A DNA stretch of 64,000 nt from an uncultured Acidimicrobiales bacterium (GCA_958296055.1 CATQHS010000001.1:3060277-3124276); one strand, 5' to 3'; shown: positions 44,400-54,403, numbered from the stretch's first letter. Made by a program: numbers and translations. Notes: generated from the letters alone by a model not told the origin.

Positions 44400-44428
44400 T
44401 TGCATTCAGGTTTCATTTCTGGTACAAA
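44400..44428 (+). promoter_or_regulatory. Putative promoter of the small membrane protein gene
   Basis: TTGCAT (44400-44405), a 17-nt spacer, then TACAAA (44423-44428), in a 100-bp AT-rich gap between moaC and the next ATG. ATTTC and GAAAT arms flank the -10 as an 11-nt-spaced inverted repeat, possibly an operator. Confidence 0.45.
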
Positions 44429-44481
44429 ACGAAATATCTTTCGGCGGAAGGGCTGGCCGGCTAAGTGAAGGTTTCCGACGT

Positions 44482-44994
44482 ATGACGCTTATCGTCCTTT
44501 TCGCAGTGGCGGCGGGCTGGGCCTGCTACGCCGCTCTGTGGTTGAGGGACGACCGGTCTACATCTTCGGCCCGGGGCAACAGCATCGACTCCTTCCGCCG
44601 CAGCCTCGGCTCGCTCGGCGAGGCGGGGGTGGCCTCGGCCCAGGCTCGGCTGACCGGGGGCGACCGACTCCGCTCGCCCGGATTGCTGTCCCCGCCGCTC
44701 ACCTCGGTTCAGGCCGCCCGTCGGCGGGCCCAGGTGACGACGGCGCTGGCCGCGCTGGCCTTCGGGTCGTTGATGGCCGTCTCCTTCGCCGGCCTGCCCG
44801 GGCTGGTGGCCCACGTGATCGCCGACGTGGCCCTGCTCGGCTTCTTCTACGCCGTCGTCCGCCGCCGGCACCTGATCGCCGAACGGGAGATCATGGCCGA
44901 GCGGCATCTCAAGGTGGTGAGGCTGTACCCCGATCGCCCGGCGGTCGGCGGCGAGTTCGCCCTAGCGAGGATGCAGCGCGCCGCCGGCGACTGA
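44482..44994 (+). CDS. Small membrane protein of unknown function
   Basis: 170 residues from ATG 44482. One N-terminal membrane helix (residues 1-20) and two close helices (about 85-122), with a cytoplasmic basic tail (RRRHLIAEREIMAERHLKVVRLYP). The segment GNSIDSFRRSLGSLGE between helices recalls septum-associated actinobacterial proteins of similar layout, but I cannot name the family. 7 nt before the 2-epimerase gene. Confidence 0.6.
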   Translation: MTLIVLFAVAAGWACYAALWLRDDRSTSSARGNSIDSFRRSLGSLGEAGVASAQARLTGGDRLRSPGLLSPPLTSVQAARRRAQVTTALAALAFGSLMAVSFAGLPGLVAHVIADVALLGFFYAVVRRRHLIAEREIMAERHLKVVRLYPDRPAVGGEFALARMQRAAGD

Positions 44995-45001
44995 CCGCAG
45001 C

Positions 45002-46141
45002 TTGATCCGGGTTTCATCGGCGCCCGGCCCGTCCGACCGCTTGATCCACGTCTTCATCGGCACCAAGGCCCAGTACGTCAAGCTCTCGCCCCTGCTGAAG
45101 CGGCTGCGGGCCGAGGGCGTGCCCTACCGGCTAATCGACTCGGGCCAGCACGCCCGGGTCTCGGCCTCCATGCGGGCCGAGATGGGTCTGCCCGAACCCG
45201 ATGTCCGACTGGGGGGCGGCGACCGCGACGTCACCTCCGTGCCCCAGGCCCTGCGCTGGACGCTCGGGGTCGCCCGACATCTGGTCTCGGGGGCCCGGCT
45301 GCGCCGCGAGGTGTTCGCCGGCCGCGGGGGGGTGTGCGTAGTCCACGGCGACACGCCCACCACCCTGCTGAGCGCGCTGATGGCCAAACGGGCCGGTCTG
45401 GCCGTGGCCCATGTGGAGGCGGGTCTGCGCACCCATCACTGGCTCCATCCCTTCCCGGAGGAGATCATCCGGGTGGCGGTGGGCCGGCTGGCCGATGTGC
45501 TGTTCGCGCCCGACTCGGGGGCCGCGGCCAACCTCGCCCGCACCGGCGTCAAGGGTCGGGTGGTGGTCCAGTCCGGCAACACCGTGCTCGAGTCGGTGCG
45601 GGCCGCCGTGGCCTCCGGGGAGGATCTCGCCGGCATCGGAACCGGGGCCGATGCGGGAACGGGGCCGGCCGTGGTCACCATGCACCGGGTCGAGAACCTC
45701 CATCGCCGACCCCGCTTGAGGGGGCTGGTCGACTTGGCAGCCGACCTGGCCTCATGCGGCCCCGTCCGCTGGGTGCTGCACGGGCCGACCGAGCGGGCCC
45801 TGGCCGGGGGGCTGCGGGACCGCTTGGCGGCCGCCGGGGTCGAGCTGACCGGCTTGGCCCCTCACGACCAGTTCCTGGCCATGCTGGCGGCCGCTCCCTT
45901 CGTCATCACCGACGGAGGCTCGATCCAGGAGGAGTGCGCCCTGCTCGGGACCCCGACCCTGCTGTGGCGGAATCGGACCGACCGGGCCGACGGCCTGGGC
46001 CGCAACGTGGTCCTGAGCCGCTACGACCCGGCCGTCGTCGGGGACTTCCTGGCCGATCCCGGCCGCTGGCGCCGGCCGGTCAGCATCCCCGAGGTCAGCC
46101 CGTCGGCGGAGATCCTCGACGGGCTCGCCCCGTGGCTATGA
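45002..46141 (+). CDS. UDP-N-acetylglucosamine 2-epimerase (non-hydrolysing type)
   Basis: 379 residues from TTG 45002. Converts UDP-GlcNAc to UDP-ManNAc, a precursor of wall polymers. GT-B fold with FIGTKAQYVKLSPLL, the active-site VVHGDTPTTLL, HVEAGLRTHHWLHPFPEEIIR, TMHRVENL and ITDGGSIQEECALLGTPTLL. Its last 47 bp overlap the convergent membrane-protein gene on the other strand. Neighbours (flippase-like protein, CsaB-like enzyme) fit a wall-polymer role. Confidence 0.88.
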   Translation: MIRVSSAPGPSDRLIHVFIGTKAQYVKLSPLLKRLRAEGVPYRLIDSGQHARVSASMRAEMGLPEPDVRLGGGDRDVTSVPQALRWTLGVARHLVSGARLRREVFAGRGGVCVVHGDTPTTLLSALMAKRAGLAVAHVEAGLRTHHWLHPFPEEIIRVAVGRLADVLFAPDSGAAANLARTGVKGRVVVQSGNTVLESVRAAVASGEDLAGIGTGADAGTGPAVVTMHRVENLHRRPRLRGLVDLAADLASCGPVRWVLHGPTERALAGGLRDRLAAAGVELTGLAPHDQFLAMLAAAPFVITDGGSIQEECALLGTPTLLWRNRTDRADGLGRNVVLSRYDPAVVGDFLADPGRWRRPVSIPEVSPSAEILDGLAPWL

Positions 46142-47126
46142 GCTCGCCGGCCGCCGCGGCCAGCAGGTCGCGGCCGGCCAGCACCACCCGGTAGCCGCCC
46201 AGGATCACGGCCAGGTCGGCCAGGCTCTGGGCCCCCTCTGCCCCGGCTCGCAGCAGCGCGGCCAGGCTCACCTCGGTCACCCCGATCCCTTGGGGCGCGA
46301 CGACCGACAAGAACCCCGCCGCCCACGACAGCATGAACGAGCCTGCGCTGCGCACTGTCCCGAACCCGTCGGCGGCCGGAAAGGCCCGCAGGTAGAGCAG
46401 AAAAACGACGGCCGACCACCCCCAGAAGCACGCCGACACCCCGATCAGCCGCAGGTAGCCGCCCCAGGCCATGGCCAAACAGACGCCCCGGCGGGCGGCT
46501 AGCCAGGCCATGAACCGGCCTCCGAGCGGGGGCGACGACCCGGCTCCGAGCACAACCGGCACGGCCACCGCCCAGACCGGGCCGCCCGGGAACGCTCCGA
46601 CCGATCCGAGCAGGGCCGTCCCGCAGGCCAGGGCCACCGTCAGGCTGAGCGCCATCTCCAGCCCGGCCACCGCGGTGAGCGGGCCGATCCCGGCCCCGGC
46701 CCGGCGCAGCAGCGCCACCCTGGCCACGGCGAAGGCCACTCCGCCGGGGACGTACCGGCCGGGCAGGGCCCGGGCCGTGGCCGCGGCCAGCCCGCCCCAC
46801 GGCTGCGCCCGGGCCGGTTCCAGCATCCGCAGGCCGACCGCCCAGAACCAGGCGCTCAACCCGATGAGGCCGAAGCCGGCCAGCAGGGAGGCTCCGGCGT
46901 AGGCGGGGCGAGCCCCCCGTATCAGGTCGGCCAGCTCCGGCCCCCGGGTGGCGACCACCCAGACCGCGGCGGCCGCCAGGCCGGATAGATATGTAATCCG
47001 CAACCACCTCACCAGCCGAGCCGTCCGAGACCCACCGCCGGCGGAGCGGTCGCGTCGCCGCCCGGCCCACCGCCCCGGCCGAGCCGCCCGGCCCGGTTCG
47101 TTCGGCGGCGGGTCGGGGCCGGTCAC
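46095..47126 (-). CDS. Lysylphosphatidylglycerol synthase TM-region-like (UPF0104) membrane protein
   Basis: 343 residues from GTG 47126, which overlaps the stop of the upstream CsaB-like gene (GTGA). Eight or so membrane helices after an Arg-rich N-terminus. The end region VVAPQGIGVTEVSLAALLR and VILGGYRVVLAGRDLL resembles the integral membrane flippase-type domain that also occurs in MprF. May flip or transport a lipid-linked sugar. The 3' end overlaps the convergent 2-epimerase by 47 bp. Confidence 0.75.
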   Translation of the reverse strand: MTGPDPPPNEPGRAARPGRWAGRRRDRSAGGGSRTARLVRWLRITYLSGLAAAAVWVVATRGPELADLIRGARPAYAGASLLAGFGLIGLSAWFWAVGLRMLEPARAQPWGGLAAATARALPGRYVPGGVAFAVARVALLRRAGAGIGPLTAVAGLEMALSLTVALACGTALLGSVGAFPGGPVWAVAVPVVLGAGSSPPLGGRFMAWLAARRGVCLAMAWGGYLRLIGVSACFWGWSAVVFLLYLRAFPAADGFGTVRSAGSFMLSWAAGFLSVVAPQGIGVTEVSLAALLRAGAEGAQSLADLAVILGGYRVVLAGRDLLAAAAGELIATGRARRGSPPTG

Positions 47127-48223
47127 CGCAGGCCGTCCAAGAGCCGGTCCATGGCCGCGTCGTTGGCGGCCAGTCGAGCGGTCAGATCGGCCCGGGCCGC
47201 TCCGACCCGGCCGGGACGGGCCAGAGCGTCGGCGGCGGCCGGGGCCAAGCCGCCCGGTTCGAGCCCGTCGGGGCCGATCAGGGGCGCCCATCCGCCGCCT
47301 TCGGCGGCCAGCGCCGTCATTTTGGGGGAGTAGGCGACCATCACCGCGGGCCGATCGCCGAGGAGGGCGCCGACGGCGCCGTGGTAGCGCATGGTGACCA
47401 CCAGACGGCTGCGGGCCACCTCGGCCAGCACCGAGTCGAGAGCGGGGACTACCAGTTCCGCCGGCACCCGGAGCCGGTCGGCCACCGCCCGATGCAGGGG
47501 ACCGTCCCGGCTGGCCTGGAAGGCGATCATCCTGACGGCCAGCCCGGTTGCGGCCGCGGCCTCATCCAACGACTGGGCGATTCCGTCGATCCATCGCCGC
47601 CGGCGGGCCCCGAGCTGATCCCAGCCCCGGGCCTTGGCTCCGGCGGTGCCCGGACCCCGGCGGTTGGGCGGGCGCAGGATCACGGCCATGGTGTCGCCGG
47701 GCGCCGCCGGCGGCGGAGCATCCAGGGCCAGTGCCGGATCGGCGCCCACGGCCGCGTCCGGTAATCCCCATCGGGCCAGCCGTCGGGCTGAGTCGTGGTC
47801 CCGCACCACGATGGCGCCCAGTTTGCCCAGAGCGGCTCGGGCCAGGGCGGGCCCGAGCTGGCCCCGCACCCGGCCCGCCCCCAGCCCAACGGCCGCGCTC
47901 CGCTCACCGGCCGGGCGGGCCGCCAGCAGTCGGGAGGCGTGGAAGGGCAGGTTCCACGGAGAGGTCTCGGCCTGGACGATCCCACCGGCCACGATTAGCC
48001 CGTCGGTGGTTCTAAGAGACCGGGCCAGAGCCGGGTAGTGGGCCGGCGATCGGTGGCGGAGGGCTTCTATGCCGTGGTCGCGGCCGGTGCCGTCGGGGTC
48101 GATGGAGACGGCCACCGGCTCGGCCCCCCGGGCCCGCAGCCCCAAGGTCAGGGATCGCAGGATCAGCTCATCGCCGAGGTTGTCGGAACCGAACCAGCCG
48201 GCCACAGCGATCCGGATGCTCAT
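47123..48223 (-). CDS. CsaB-like polysaccharide pyruvyl transferase
   Basis: 366 residues from ATG 48223. N-terminal AGWFGSDNLGDELIL is the family's hallmark glycine/asparagine loop; later GLIVAGGIVQ, VGLGAGRV, VRDHDSARRLARWG and MRYHGAVGALL match pyruvyltransferases. CsaB adds ketal pyruvate to ManNAc of secondary cell-wall polymer, which then binds SLH domains. The nearby 2-epimerase (ManNAc supply) and the SLH protein at 61.7 kb fit this role. Confidence 0.85.
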   Translation of the reverse strand: MSIRIAVAGWFGSDNLGDELILRSLTLGLRARGAEPVAVSIDPDGTGRDHGIEALRHRSPAHYPALARSLRTTDGLIVAGGIVQAETSPWNLPFHASRLLAARPAGERSAAVGLGAGRVRGQLGPALARAALGKLGAIVVRDHDSARRLARWGLPDAAVGADPALALDAPPPAAPGDTMAVILRPPNRRGPGTAGAKARGWDQLGARRRRWIDGIAQSLDEAAAATGLAVRMIAFQASRDGPLHRAVADRLRVPAELVVPALDSVLAEVARSRLVVTMRYHGAVGALLGDRPAVMVAYSPKMTALAAEGGGWAPLIGPDGLEPGGLAPAAADALARPGRVGAARADLTARLAANDAAMDRLLDGLR

Positions 48224-48257
48224 GACATGAAGCCAGTGCTAAAGTGGATGCCGGCTT

Positions 48258-48332
48258 GGGGGTGTAGCTCAGCCCGGCTAGAGCGCCTCGGTCGCATCGA
48301 GGAGGCCAGGGGTTCGAATCCCCTCACCTCCA
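48258..48332 (+). tRNA. tRNA-Ala(CGC)
   Basis: Cloverleaf: acceptor GGGGGTG with CACCTCC including the G3:U70 wobble that identifies alanine tRNAs, and D-stem GCTC/GAGC. The anticodon stem CCTCG/CGAGG has loop GTCGCAT (anticodon CGC), and the T-arm is AGGGG/CCCCT. Discriminator A; CCA is not encoded. The second AT-rich cassette begins 10 nt downstream on the opposite strand. Confidence 0.95.
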
Positions 48333-48342
48333 CCTCGCCTCG

Positions 48343-49743
48343 TCATGTGGTCTCAGGCCACCTGACACCATTGGCCCCCTCTTTAGTTTCTAGGCCGTCA
48401 CGCGCTGGTCCGGGCTGGTCCGTGTCTGCCGCCGGATGAGTCTGCCGCAGTATGGAGACGACGAACGGCAGGATGGCGGCGGTAGCGACTAGGAAGTAGA
48501 TCGTTCTCGCCCAGGCCCCCCCGGCAGCTCCGTGCCTGGGGGTCAGCCACATGATGGATGCAACAAAAGCCACAAGACCGGCTGCAGTGGACAGGAAGGA
48601 GGGAAAAATACGGCCCATTGCTGTAGGTAAGGTAGTGAATACGGCAACGCTGGCCATGGCAATACCGGGTATCATGATCAACACTAACGATGAAGCCTCT
48701 GAGAAATCTTCTCCTGAAACTATGTTAATAATAGGCTGGCGAAAAAGAGTCAACAGACCAAATCCAAGTATTCCTAGTAGGGAAGATAGAAGAGTGAATC
48801 GGAAGACGGTGCGACGCAATCTCACCAGTTCGTTCGCAAACCAATTCCTGCTATACTCGGTCAATAGCGCAGAATGGATAAGCAAAAAGGGACGTTTAGC
48901 CATGTCTACTAATTGGCGGGCAACGCGGTATAAACCGATACCAGACGCGCCCACGAATTGAGATATTATGATATAATCCATGTTGTCTACCAAGACTATG
49001 ATTGACTTCTTTCCGTAATCGCCAAACTGGAACCTAAGTGCGTCTGAAGGTATCCGTATTGATAGCGATCTGAAAAGACCTGTAATCCCGGCTCGATGGG
49101 CAGTTATTACGGTAATGATAAGCATCCCAACTCCGTTCACAGCAGCACCAATAATATATGCCCAGACAACATCAATCAAGTCTCCGTCCCTAAACCAGGC
49201 CAAAGCTAAGAAGCTAATCCGTGTTAAGGAGCTTGCCGTCGTTACAGCCGCGCCTAATGAAACGCAGTCAGACAGCCTCAGCATGGCCATACTTTCTGCT
49301 TTCGTTGACATTAAGATTCCCACAATCCCGAACAGAAGCAATGCATTTACGTTGGCCTCGTCAATCCTCAAGAATTCATTTGCATAAGCACCTAAACCGA
49401 TGATTATAGTATAAGCGATAAGAGATAAAGCTATGGAAAAAACCATTGTGAACCGTAATATACTTGAAGCTTGATCAGATTTGCCTTCAGCTACTGCCTT
49501 ATTAGCCATGGATGTAACTATGTCATCTCCCGATATGGCTATCAAACCATGAACTAGTCCGGTCACCGCCATGATAATGGCTAAAATGCCGAAACCTTCT
49601 ATACTTAGTATTCTGACCGATAGATATACTTGGAGCAAACCACCTATGGTTTGTATACCTAGAGTAGCTCCCATCCAGAATATCTGCCGAGTAATACGGC
49701 GGTCAGAAATTGAGAATAACTGACGAATCGCTATGAGTTGCAA
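48343..49743 (-). CDS. Polysaccharide flippase (Wzx/MATE-like)
   Basis: 466 residues from ATG 49743. Twelve to fourteen hydrophobic segments; N-terminal ITRQIFWMGATLGIQTIGGLLQVYLSVRILS and the mid-protein VDNMDYIIISQFVGASGIGLYRVARQLVDM are typical of RfbX/Wzx-type lipid-linked oligosaccharide flippases. AT-rich except the last 60 codons, which return to local GC content. It lies 10 bp from the 3' end of tRNA-Ala and runs toward it. Likely exports the glycan unit made by island genes. Confidence 0.88.
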   Translation of the reverse strand: MQLIAIRQLFSISDRRITRQIFWMGATLGIQTIGGLLQVYLSVRILSIEGFGILAIIMAVTGLVHGLIAISGDDIVTSMANKAVAEGKSDQASSILRFTMVFSIALSLIAYTIIIGLGAYANEFLRIDEANVNALLLFGIVGILMSTKAESMAMLRLSDCVSLGAAVTTASSLTRISFLALAWFRDGDLIDVVWAYIIGAAVNGVGMLIITVITAHRAGITGLFRSLSIRIPSDALRFQFGDYGKKSIIVLVDNMDYIIISQFVGASGIGLYRVARQLVDMAKRPFLLIHSALLTEYSRNWFANELVRLRRTVFRFTLLSSLLGILGFGLLTLFRQPIINIVSGEDFSEASSLVLIMIPGIAMASVAVFTTLPTAMGRIFPSFLSTAAGLVAFVASIMWLTPRHGAAGGAWARTIYFLVATAAILPFVVSILRQTHPAADTDQPGPARDGLETKEGANGVRWPETT

Positions 49744-49757
49744 TTTCTAATGCCTAC

Positions 49758-50657
49758 CTATATGAGAGACTTTAAACCTTCGGCTAGGGATACGTGTGGC
49801 TCCCAGCCTATCACAGTCAAGGCTTTAGAATTGTCTGCTGATTTGCGGAATTCTTCAAACTCGCCTCGGGGGTTAGGGACGATATACTCTATTTTTCCAC
49901 TGATAAATTGAGCGATATCTTTTACCGAAGTCTCTTCAGTAGAGCCGATATTTAGCACGCAATGCCTTCCCGAAGTGATGTTGGCTGATGCTGCCAGAAT
50001 ATTGGCTCTGACTGCATCGGAAACATGGGTGTAACTCCGAGTCTGAGTGCCGTCGCCGTACACGGTCAATGGTCTGCCCACATCGCGGAGTTTCAAGAAG
50101 TGAGGTATGACTAGGGCGTAGGCACTTTCGGTTGCCTGTCTGGGGCCATAGACGTTGAAATATCGCAACGATACTATCTGCATGTTGAAGATTCTGGCGA
50201 ACATGGAGGCGTATTGTTCTCCCATTAGTTTTTGCAGGCCATAGGGAGATTTAGGCACCGGTGTCATGGTCTCTACCATGACGTGAGTTGGCTGATCGCC
50301 GTAGACGCTGGATGATGAGGAGTTTATTACCCGGTTAACGCCATTGACTTGAGCGGCCTGGATCACGTTTAGCGTGCCGGTCACGTTGACATTGTGAGTT
50401 CCCACGGGATCATCGACGGATCGCATAATCCGGGTCAGAGCTGCCGTGTGAAATATGCACTCTGCCGAGACCGTGGCCGATACGACTAGGTCAATGTCAG
50501 TTATAGAACCCTCGATGAGGGTGGCTTTCGGGTTGAGACTGGATCGGTTGCCGGTCGAGAGGTCCTCCACGACCACCACTTCATGCCCCTGCTCCACCAG
50601 TCTGTCCACCAAGTGGGAGCCTATGAAACCGCACCCGCCGGTCACCACGCATTTCAT
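49758..50657 (-). CDS. NAD-dependent sugar-nucleotide epimerase/dehydratase
   Basis: 299 residues from ATG 50657. Extended SDR: TGGCGFIGSHLVD (NAD loop), SSSSSVYGD, catalytic YGLQK, RYFNVYGPRQ. Similar to UDP-glucose 4-epimerases and related enzymes; exact sugar unknown. 14 nt upstream of the flippase, same strand and same AT-rich composition, so one cassette. Confidence 0.92.
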   Translation of the reverse strand: MKCVVTGGCGFIGSHLVDRLVEQGHEVVVVEDLSTGNRSSLNPKATLIEGSITDIDLVVSATVSAECIFHTAALTRIMRSVDDPVGTHNVNVTGTLNVIQAAQVNGVNRVINSSSSSVYGDQPTHVMVETMTPVPKSPYGLQKLMGEQYASMFARIFNMQIVSLRYFNVYGPRQATESAYALVIPHFLKLRDVGRPLTVYGDGTQTRSYTHVSDAVRANILAASANITSGRHCVLNIGSTEETSVKDIAQFISGKIEYIVPNPRGEFEEFRKSADNSKALTVIGWEPHVSLAEGLKSLI

Positions 50658-50711
50658 GTGACTATCCGTTCAACTCCACCGGCACCCCGGAGCCTACCGG
50701 CCGGGGCTGGC

Positions 50712-51866
<1,155 letters not shown>

Positions 51867-51872
51867 AGGTTC

Positions 51873-52742
51873 TCACCCTTCTCCGGTGACGGTGGGGGGG
51901 CGCTCGGGCCCGTAGGGCTCTCCGGTGACGGTATCGGGGCGCTCGTGTACGTAGGGGGGCTCCAGCATCCGACGCTGCTGGGGGCCCCAGTCGTCGGAGG
52001 CCGAGTCGGAGGGGCGCGGATAGGCCCCGCCGGGCGGTTCCCGCCCGTCCTCCCGGTAGCGGCCCACGTGGGCCAGGTGGCCGGGGGCGTAACGGTAGAA
52101 CAGGGCCCGGCGCTCGTGGTCGGCGGCCCACGGCAGCGTTCCGTGGGTGAGCGCCTCGGTGAAGACGAGAACCGAGCCGGCCCTCAGGGCCACCCGTTCG
52201 ATCCACGGGCCCGGGTCATCGAGGGGCTCGAAGCTGGCCGGGCAGGCGAAGTTGGCTTTGTGGCTGCCCGGGAGCGCGCAGAAGCCCCCGTCGTCGGGGC
52301 CGGCGTCGCACAGCGCGTACTGGACCACCATCAGCCCGGAGCGGATCAGCCCGTCGATGACCTCATAGGAGATGGCCGGCGCCCACGGAACCCGGCCGCC
52401 GTGGAGCCCGAAGGGGGTGCCACCTTTGCGCATGAACATGGCGTGGCCGTGGTCGTAGCGGAACCCGGGGCCGAGGAACTCGGCCAGGTAGCCGACGATG
52501 CGGGGGTGGCCGATCAACTGCCGGAACGGCCTGTCCCACGCGTGCAGGGGCCCGGCCGAGATCTGGCGCTCGTCGTTCTTCCAGAAGTCGAAGAAGAGGT
52601 CCTCTCCCGGCGTCTGGTTCCAGATGTCGTAGGCGTCCAACAGCCGGTTGAGCTCTTCGAGTTCGGCCGCCCCGAGCACGTCGTCGACCACCAGGTAGCC
52701 CCGCAGGTCGAACAGGTAGCGCTCTTCCTCGGTCGGGTGCAT
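51873..52742 (-). CDS. PhyH-family Fe/2-oxoglutarate oxygenase with HxG metal motif
   Basis: 289 residues from ATG 52742. Shares DLRGYLVVDDVL, RYDHGHAMFMRK, LPGSHKANFACP and LTHGTLPW with the second oxygenase at 53582. In human phytanoyl-CoA hydroxylase the first ligands read HQD. Here the equivalent is H114-G115-G116, so the carboxylate ligand is replaced by Gly, as in iron halogenases. The distal His (H200) and the 2-oxoglutarate Arg region (ERRALFYRY) are kept. The tail carries a 13-residue tandem duplication (ERPDTVTGEPYGP, ERPPTVTGEG). 6 nt from the ABC gene. Confidence 0.85.
   Translation of the reverse strand: MHPTEEERYLFDLRGYLVVDDVLGAAELEELNRLLDAYDIWNQTPGEDLFFDFWKNDERQISAGPLHAWDRPFRQLIGHPRIVGYLAEFLGPGFRYDHGHAMFMRKGGTPFGLHGGRVPWAPAISYEVIDGLIRSGLMVVQYALCDAGPDDGGFCALPGSHKANFACPASFEPLDDPGPWIERVALRAGSVLVFTEALTHGTLPWAADHERRALFYRYAPGHLAHVGRYREDGREPPGGAYPRPSDSASDDWGPQQRRMLEPPYVHERPDTVTGEPYGPERPPTVTGEG
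51880..51954 (-). repeat. 39-bp duplication at the 3' end of the first PhyH gene
   Basis: TCTCCGGTGACGGT is followed by GGCGCTCG and a GTAG end at 51880-51915. The same pattern recurs at 51919-51954, 39 bp on. It encodes the doubled ERPxTVTGE at the C-terminus, right beside the ABC gene start. Confidence 0.8.
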
Positions 52743-52753
52743 GGACGCGCTGG

Positions 52754-53527
52754 TCAGTAGACGGCCCGGCCGCCGGTCAGGTCGAAAGTGAAGCCGGTGG
52801 TGAAGCTGCACATGGGCGAGAGGGCGAAGGCGGCCAGGTCGGCCACCTCTTGGAGGGCGCCGGTCCGCCGCATCGGGATCTTCTCGGTCATGTAGTCGAC
52901 CTGGGCTTGGGGCAGGGCCTCGACCATGGGGGTCTGGATGACGGCCGGGGCCATGGCGTTGATGGTCACCCCGGTGGTGGCGTACTCCTTGCCCATGGTC
53001 TTGACCAGGCCGATGAGGCCGGCCTTGGTGGCGGAGTAGGCGGCCATCCCGGCGTTGCCCTCCTTGCCGGCGATGGAGGCGATGTGCAGGATGCGCCCGT
53101 AGCCGAGGTCGAGCATGTGGGGCAGGACGGCCTGGGTTAGCAGCAGCGACCCCCTGAGGTTCACCCGATAGACCCGGTCGAAGTCTTCCGGGTCCACCTC
53201 GTGGGTGGACCGGTTGGTGGCGCCGGTGATCCCGGCGGTGTTGAGGAGGCCGTCGATTCGGCCGGCTGAGTCGACGGTCGCGGCCATGGCCTCGGCCACC
53301 GACCGGGCTTCGGTCACGTCTGTCGCCTCCGCCCAGGCGCCGCCCCCGCCGTCTCGGATCCGGGCCGCCGTCTCCTCGGCGCCTCCGAGGTCGAGGTCCA
53401 GGCACGGCACCGTCGCCCCCAGCGAGCCCAGATGAATGGCGCAGAACCGGCCGATCCCGCTGGCCGCGCCGACCACGGCGACGGTCCGGCCCGCGAAGGA
53501 GGGCCCTTCGGCGCTGGATGCGGACAT
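52754..53527 (-). CDS. Short-chain dehydrogenase/reductase
   Basis: 257 residues from ATG 53527. Classical SDR: GAASGIGR cofactor loop, NTAGITG, catalytic Ser in HIASIAG and YSATK, NAMAPAVIQTPM. NAD(P)-dependent oxidation or reduction of an alcohol/ketone, probably on the same sugar or metabolite as the flanking oxygenases. 11 nt before the first PhyH gene. Confidence 0.92.
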   Translation of the reverse strand: MSASSAEGPSFAGRTVAVVGAASGIGRFCAIHLGSLGATVPCLDLDLGGAEETAARIRDGGGGAWAEATDVTEARSVAEAMAATVDSAGRIDGLLNTAGITGATNRSTHEVDPEDFDRVYRVNLRGSLLLTQAVLPHMLDLGYGRILHIASIAGKEGNAGMAAYSATKAGLIGLVKTMGKEYATTGVTINAMAPAVIQTPMVEALPQAQVDYMTEKIPMRRTGALQEVADLAAFALSPMCSFTTGFTFDLTGGRAVY

Positions 53528-53581
53528 GGCGTGTTCCTCTCGGCTCTTTGGCTCTTCTCGGACGGTGCCGGTCTAGCCGGA

Positions 53582-54403
53582 TTATGTCTGCCCGACAGAG
53601 TCGGGGCGCTCCCAGGCGTAGGGAGGCTCCAGCAGGCGGCGAAGCTCTTGATTGAGATCGTCGTCAGGGGCGTCGGCCGGGCGGGGGTAGGCCCAGTCCG
53701 GCTCGGATCGGCCGTCTTGGCGGTAGCGGCCGACGAAGGCCATATGGCCGGGGGTGTAGCGGTACAGGAGGGCCCGGCGCTCGTGGTCGGCGGTCCAGGG
53801 CAGGGTGCCGTGGGTGAGGGCCTCGGTGAAGATGACGGCCGAGCCGGCTCGGTGCGGGATCCGCTTGAGCCACGGGCCGGGGTCGTCGAGGGCCAGGAAG
53901 CCGTCGGGGCAGGCGAAGTTGGCCTTGTGGCTGCCCGGCACCGCCACGAAGCCGCCGTCGTCGGGGCCCACGTCGCACAGCCCGTAGGCCACCACCGTGA
54001 GCCCGCTGTGGATCACGCCGCCGGCCACGCCGTAGGAGATGACGGGATCCCACGGGGTGGCCCCGCCGTGCAGCTCCAGCGCCGTGCTCGGTTTGCGCAT
54101 GAACAGGGCATGGCCGTGGTCGTAGCGGAACCCGGGGCCGAGCAGCTCCCGGAGGTGGCCGACGATGCGCGGGTTGCCGACCAGTTCCAAGAAAGGCCGG
54201 CCCCAGCGGTGGGGCGGGGAGACGTGGAAGAAGTTCTCGTCGTTGGCCCAGTAGTCGAGGTCCGCGTCGTGGCCTCGGGGCTGGTTCCAGAGGTCGCAGG
54301 CGTCCAGCAGGCGGTTGAGTTCCTCGACCTCTTCGGGCTCGAGCGCGTCCTCGACCACCAAGTACCCCTGGAGGTCGAATAGGTAGCGCTCCTCCTCGGT
54401 CAT
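53582..54403 (-). CDS. PhyH-family Fe/2-oxoglutarate oxygenase with HxG metal motif, paralogue
   Basis: 273 residues from ATG 54403. Closely related to the oxygenase at 51873-52742 throughout. The metal motif is again LHGG (H112-G113-G114), with distal H198 in ALTHGTLPW and ERRALLYRY. PGSHKANFACPDGF is shared nearly unchanged. The tail is short (ERPDSVGQT), without the duplication of its partner. First gene of the leftward oxygenase-SDR-oxygenase-ABC unit; divergent from the rhamnosidase remnant. Confidence 0.85.
   Translation of the reverse strand: MTEEERYLFDLQGYLVVEDALEPEEVEELNRLLDACDLWNQPRGHDADLDYWANDENFFHVSPPHRWGRPFLELVGNPRIVGHLRELLGPGFRYDHGHALFMRKPSTALELHGGATPWDPVISYGVAGGVIHSGLTVVAYGLCDVGPDDGGFVAVPGSHKANFACPDGFLALDDPGPWLKRIPHRAGSAVIFTEALTHGTLPWTADHERRALLYRYTPGHMAFVGRYRQDGRSEPDWAYPRPADAPDDDLNQELRRLLEPPYAWERPDSVGQT

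Noticed and set aside
44375..44400. Intrinsic terminator after moaC (GCCGGATGGCCGG then TTTTGTT)
   Set aside because: Only a 4-bp CCGG/CCGG stem can form, too weak to call.
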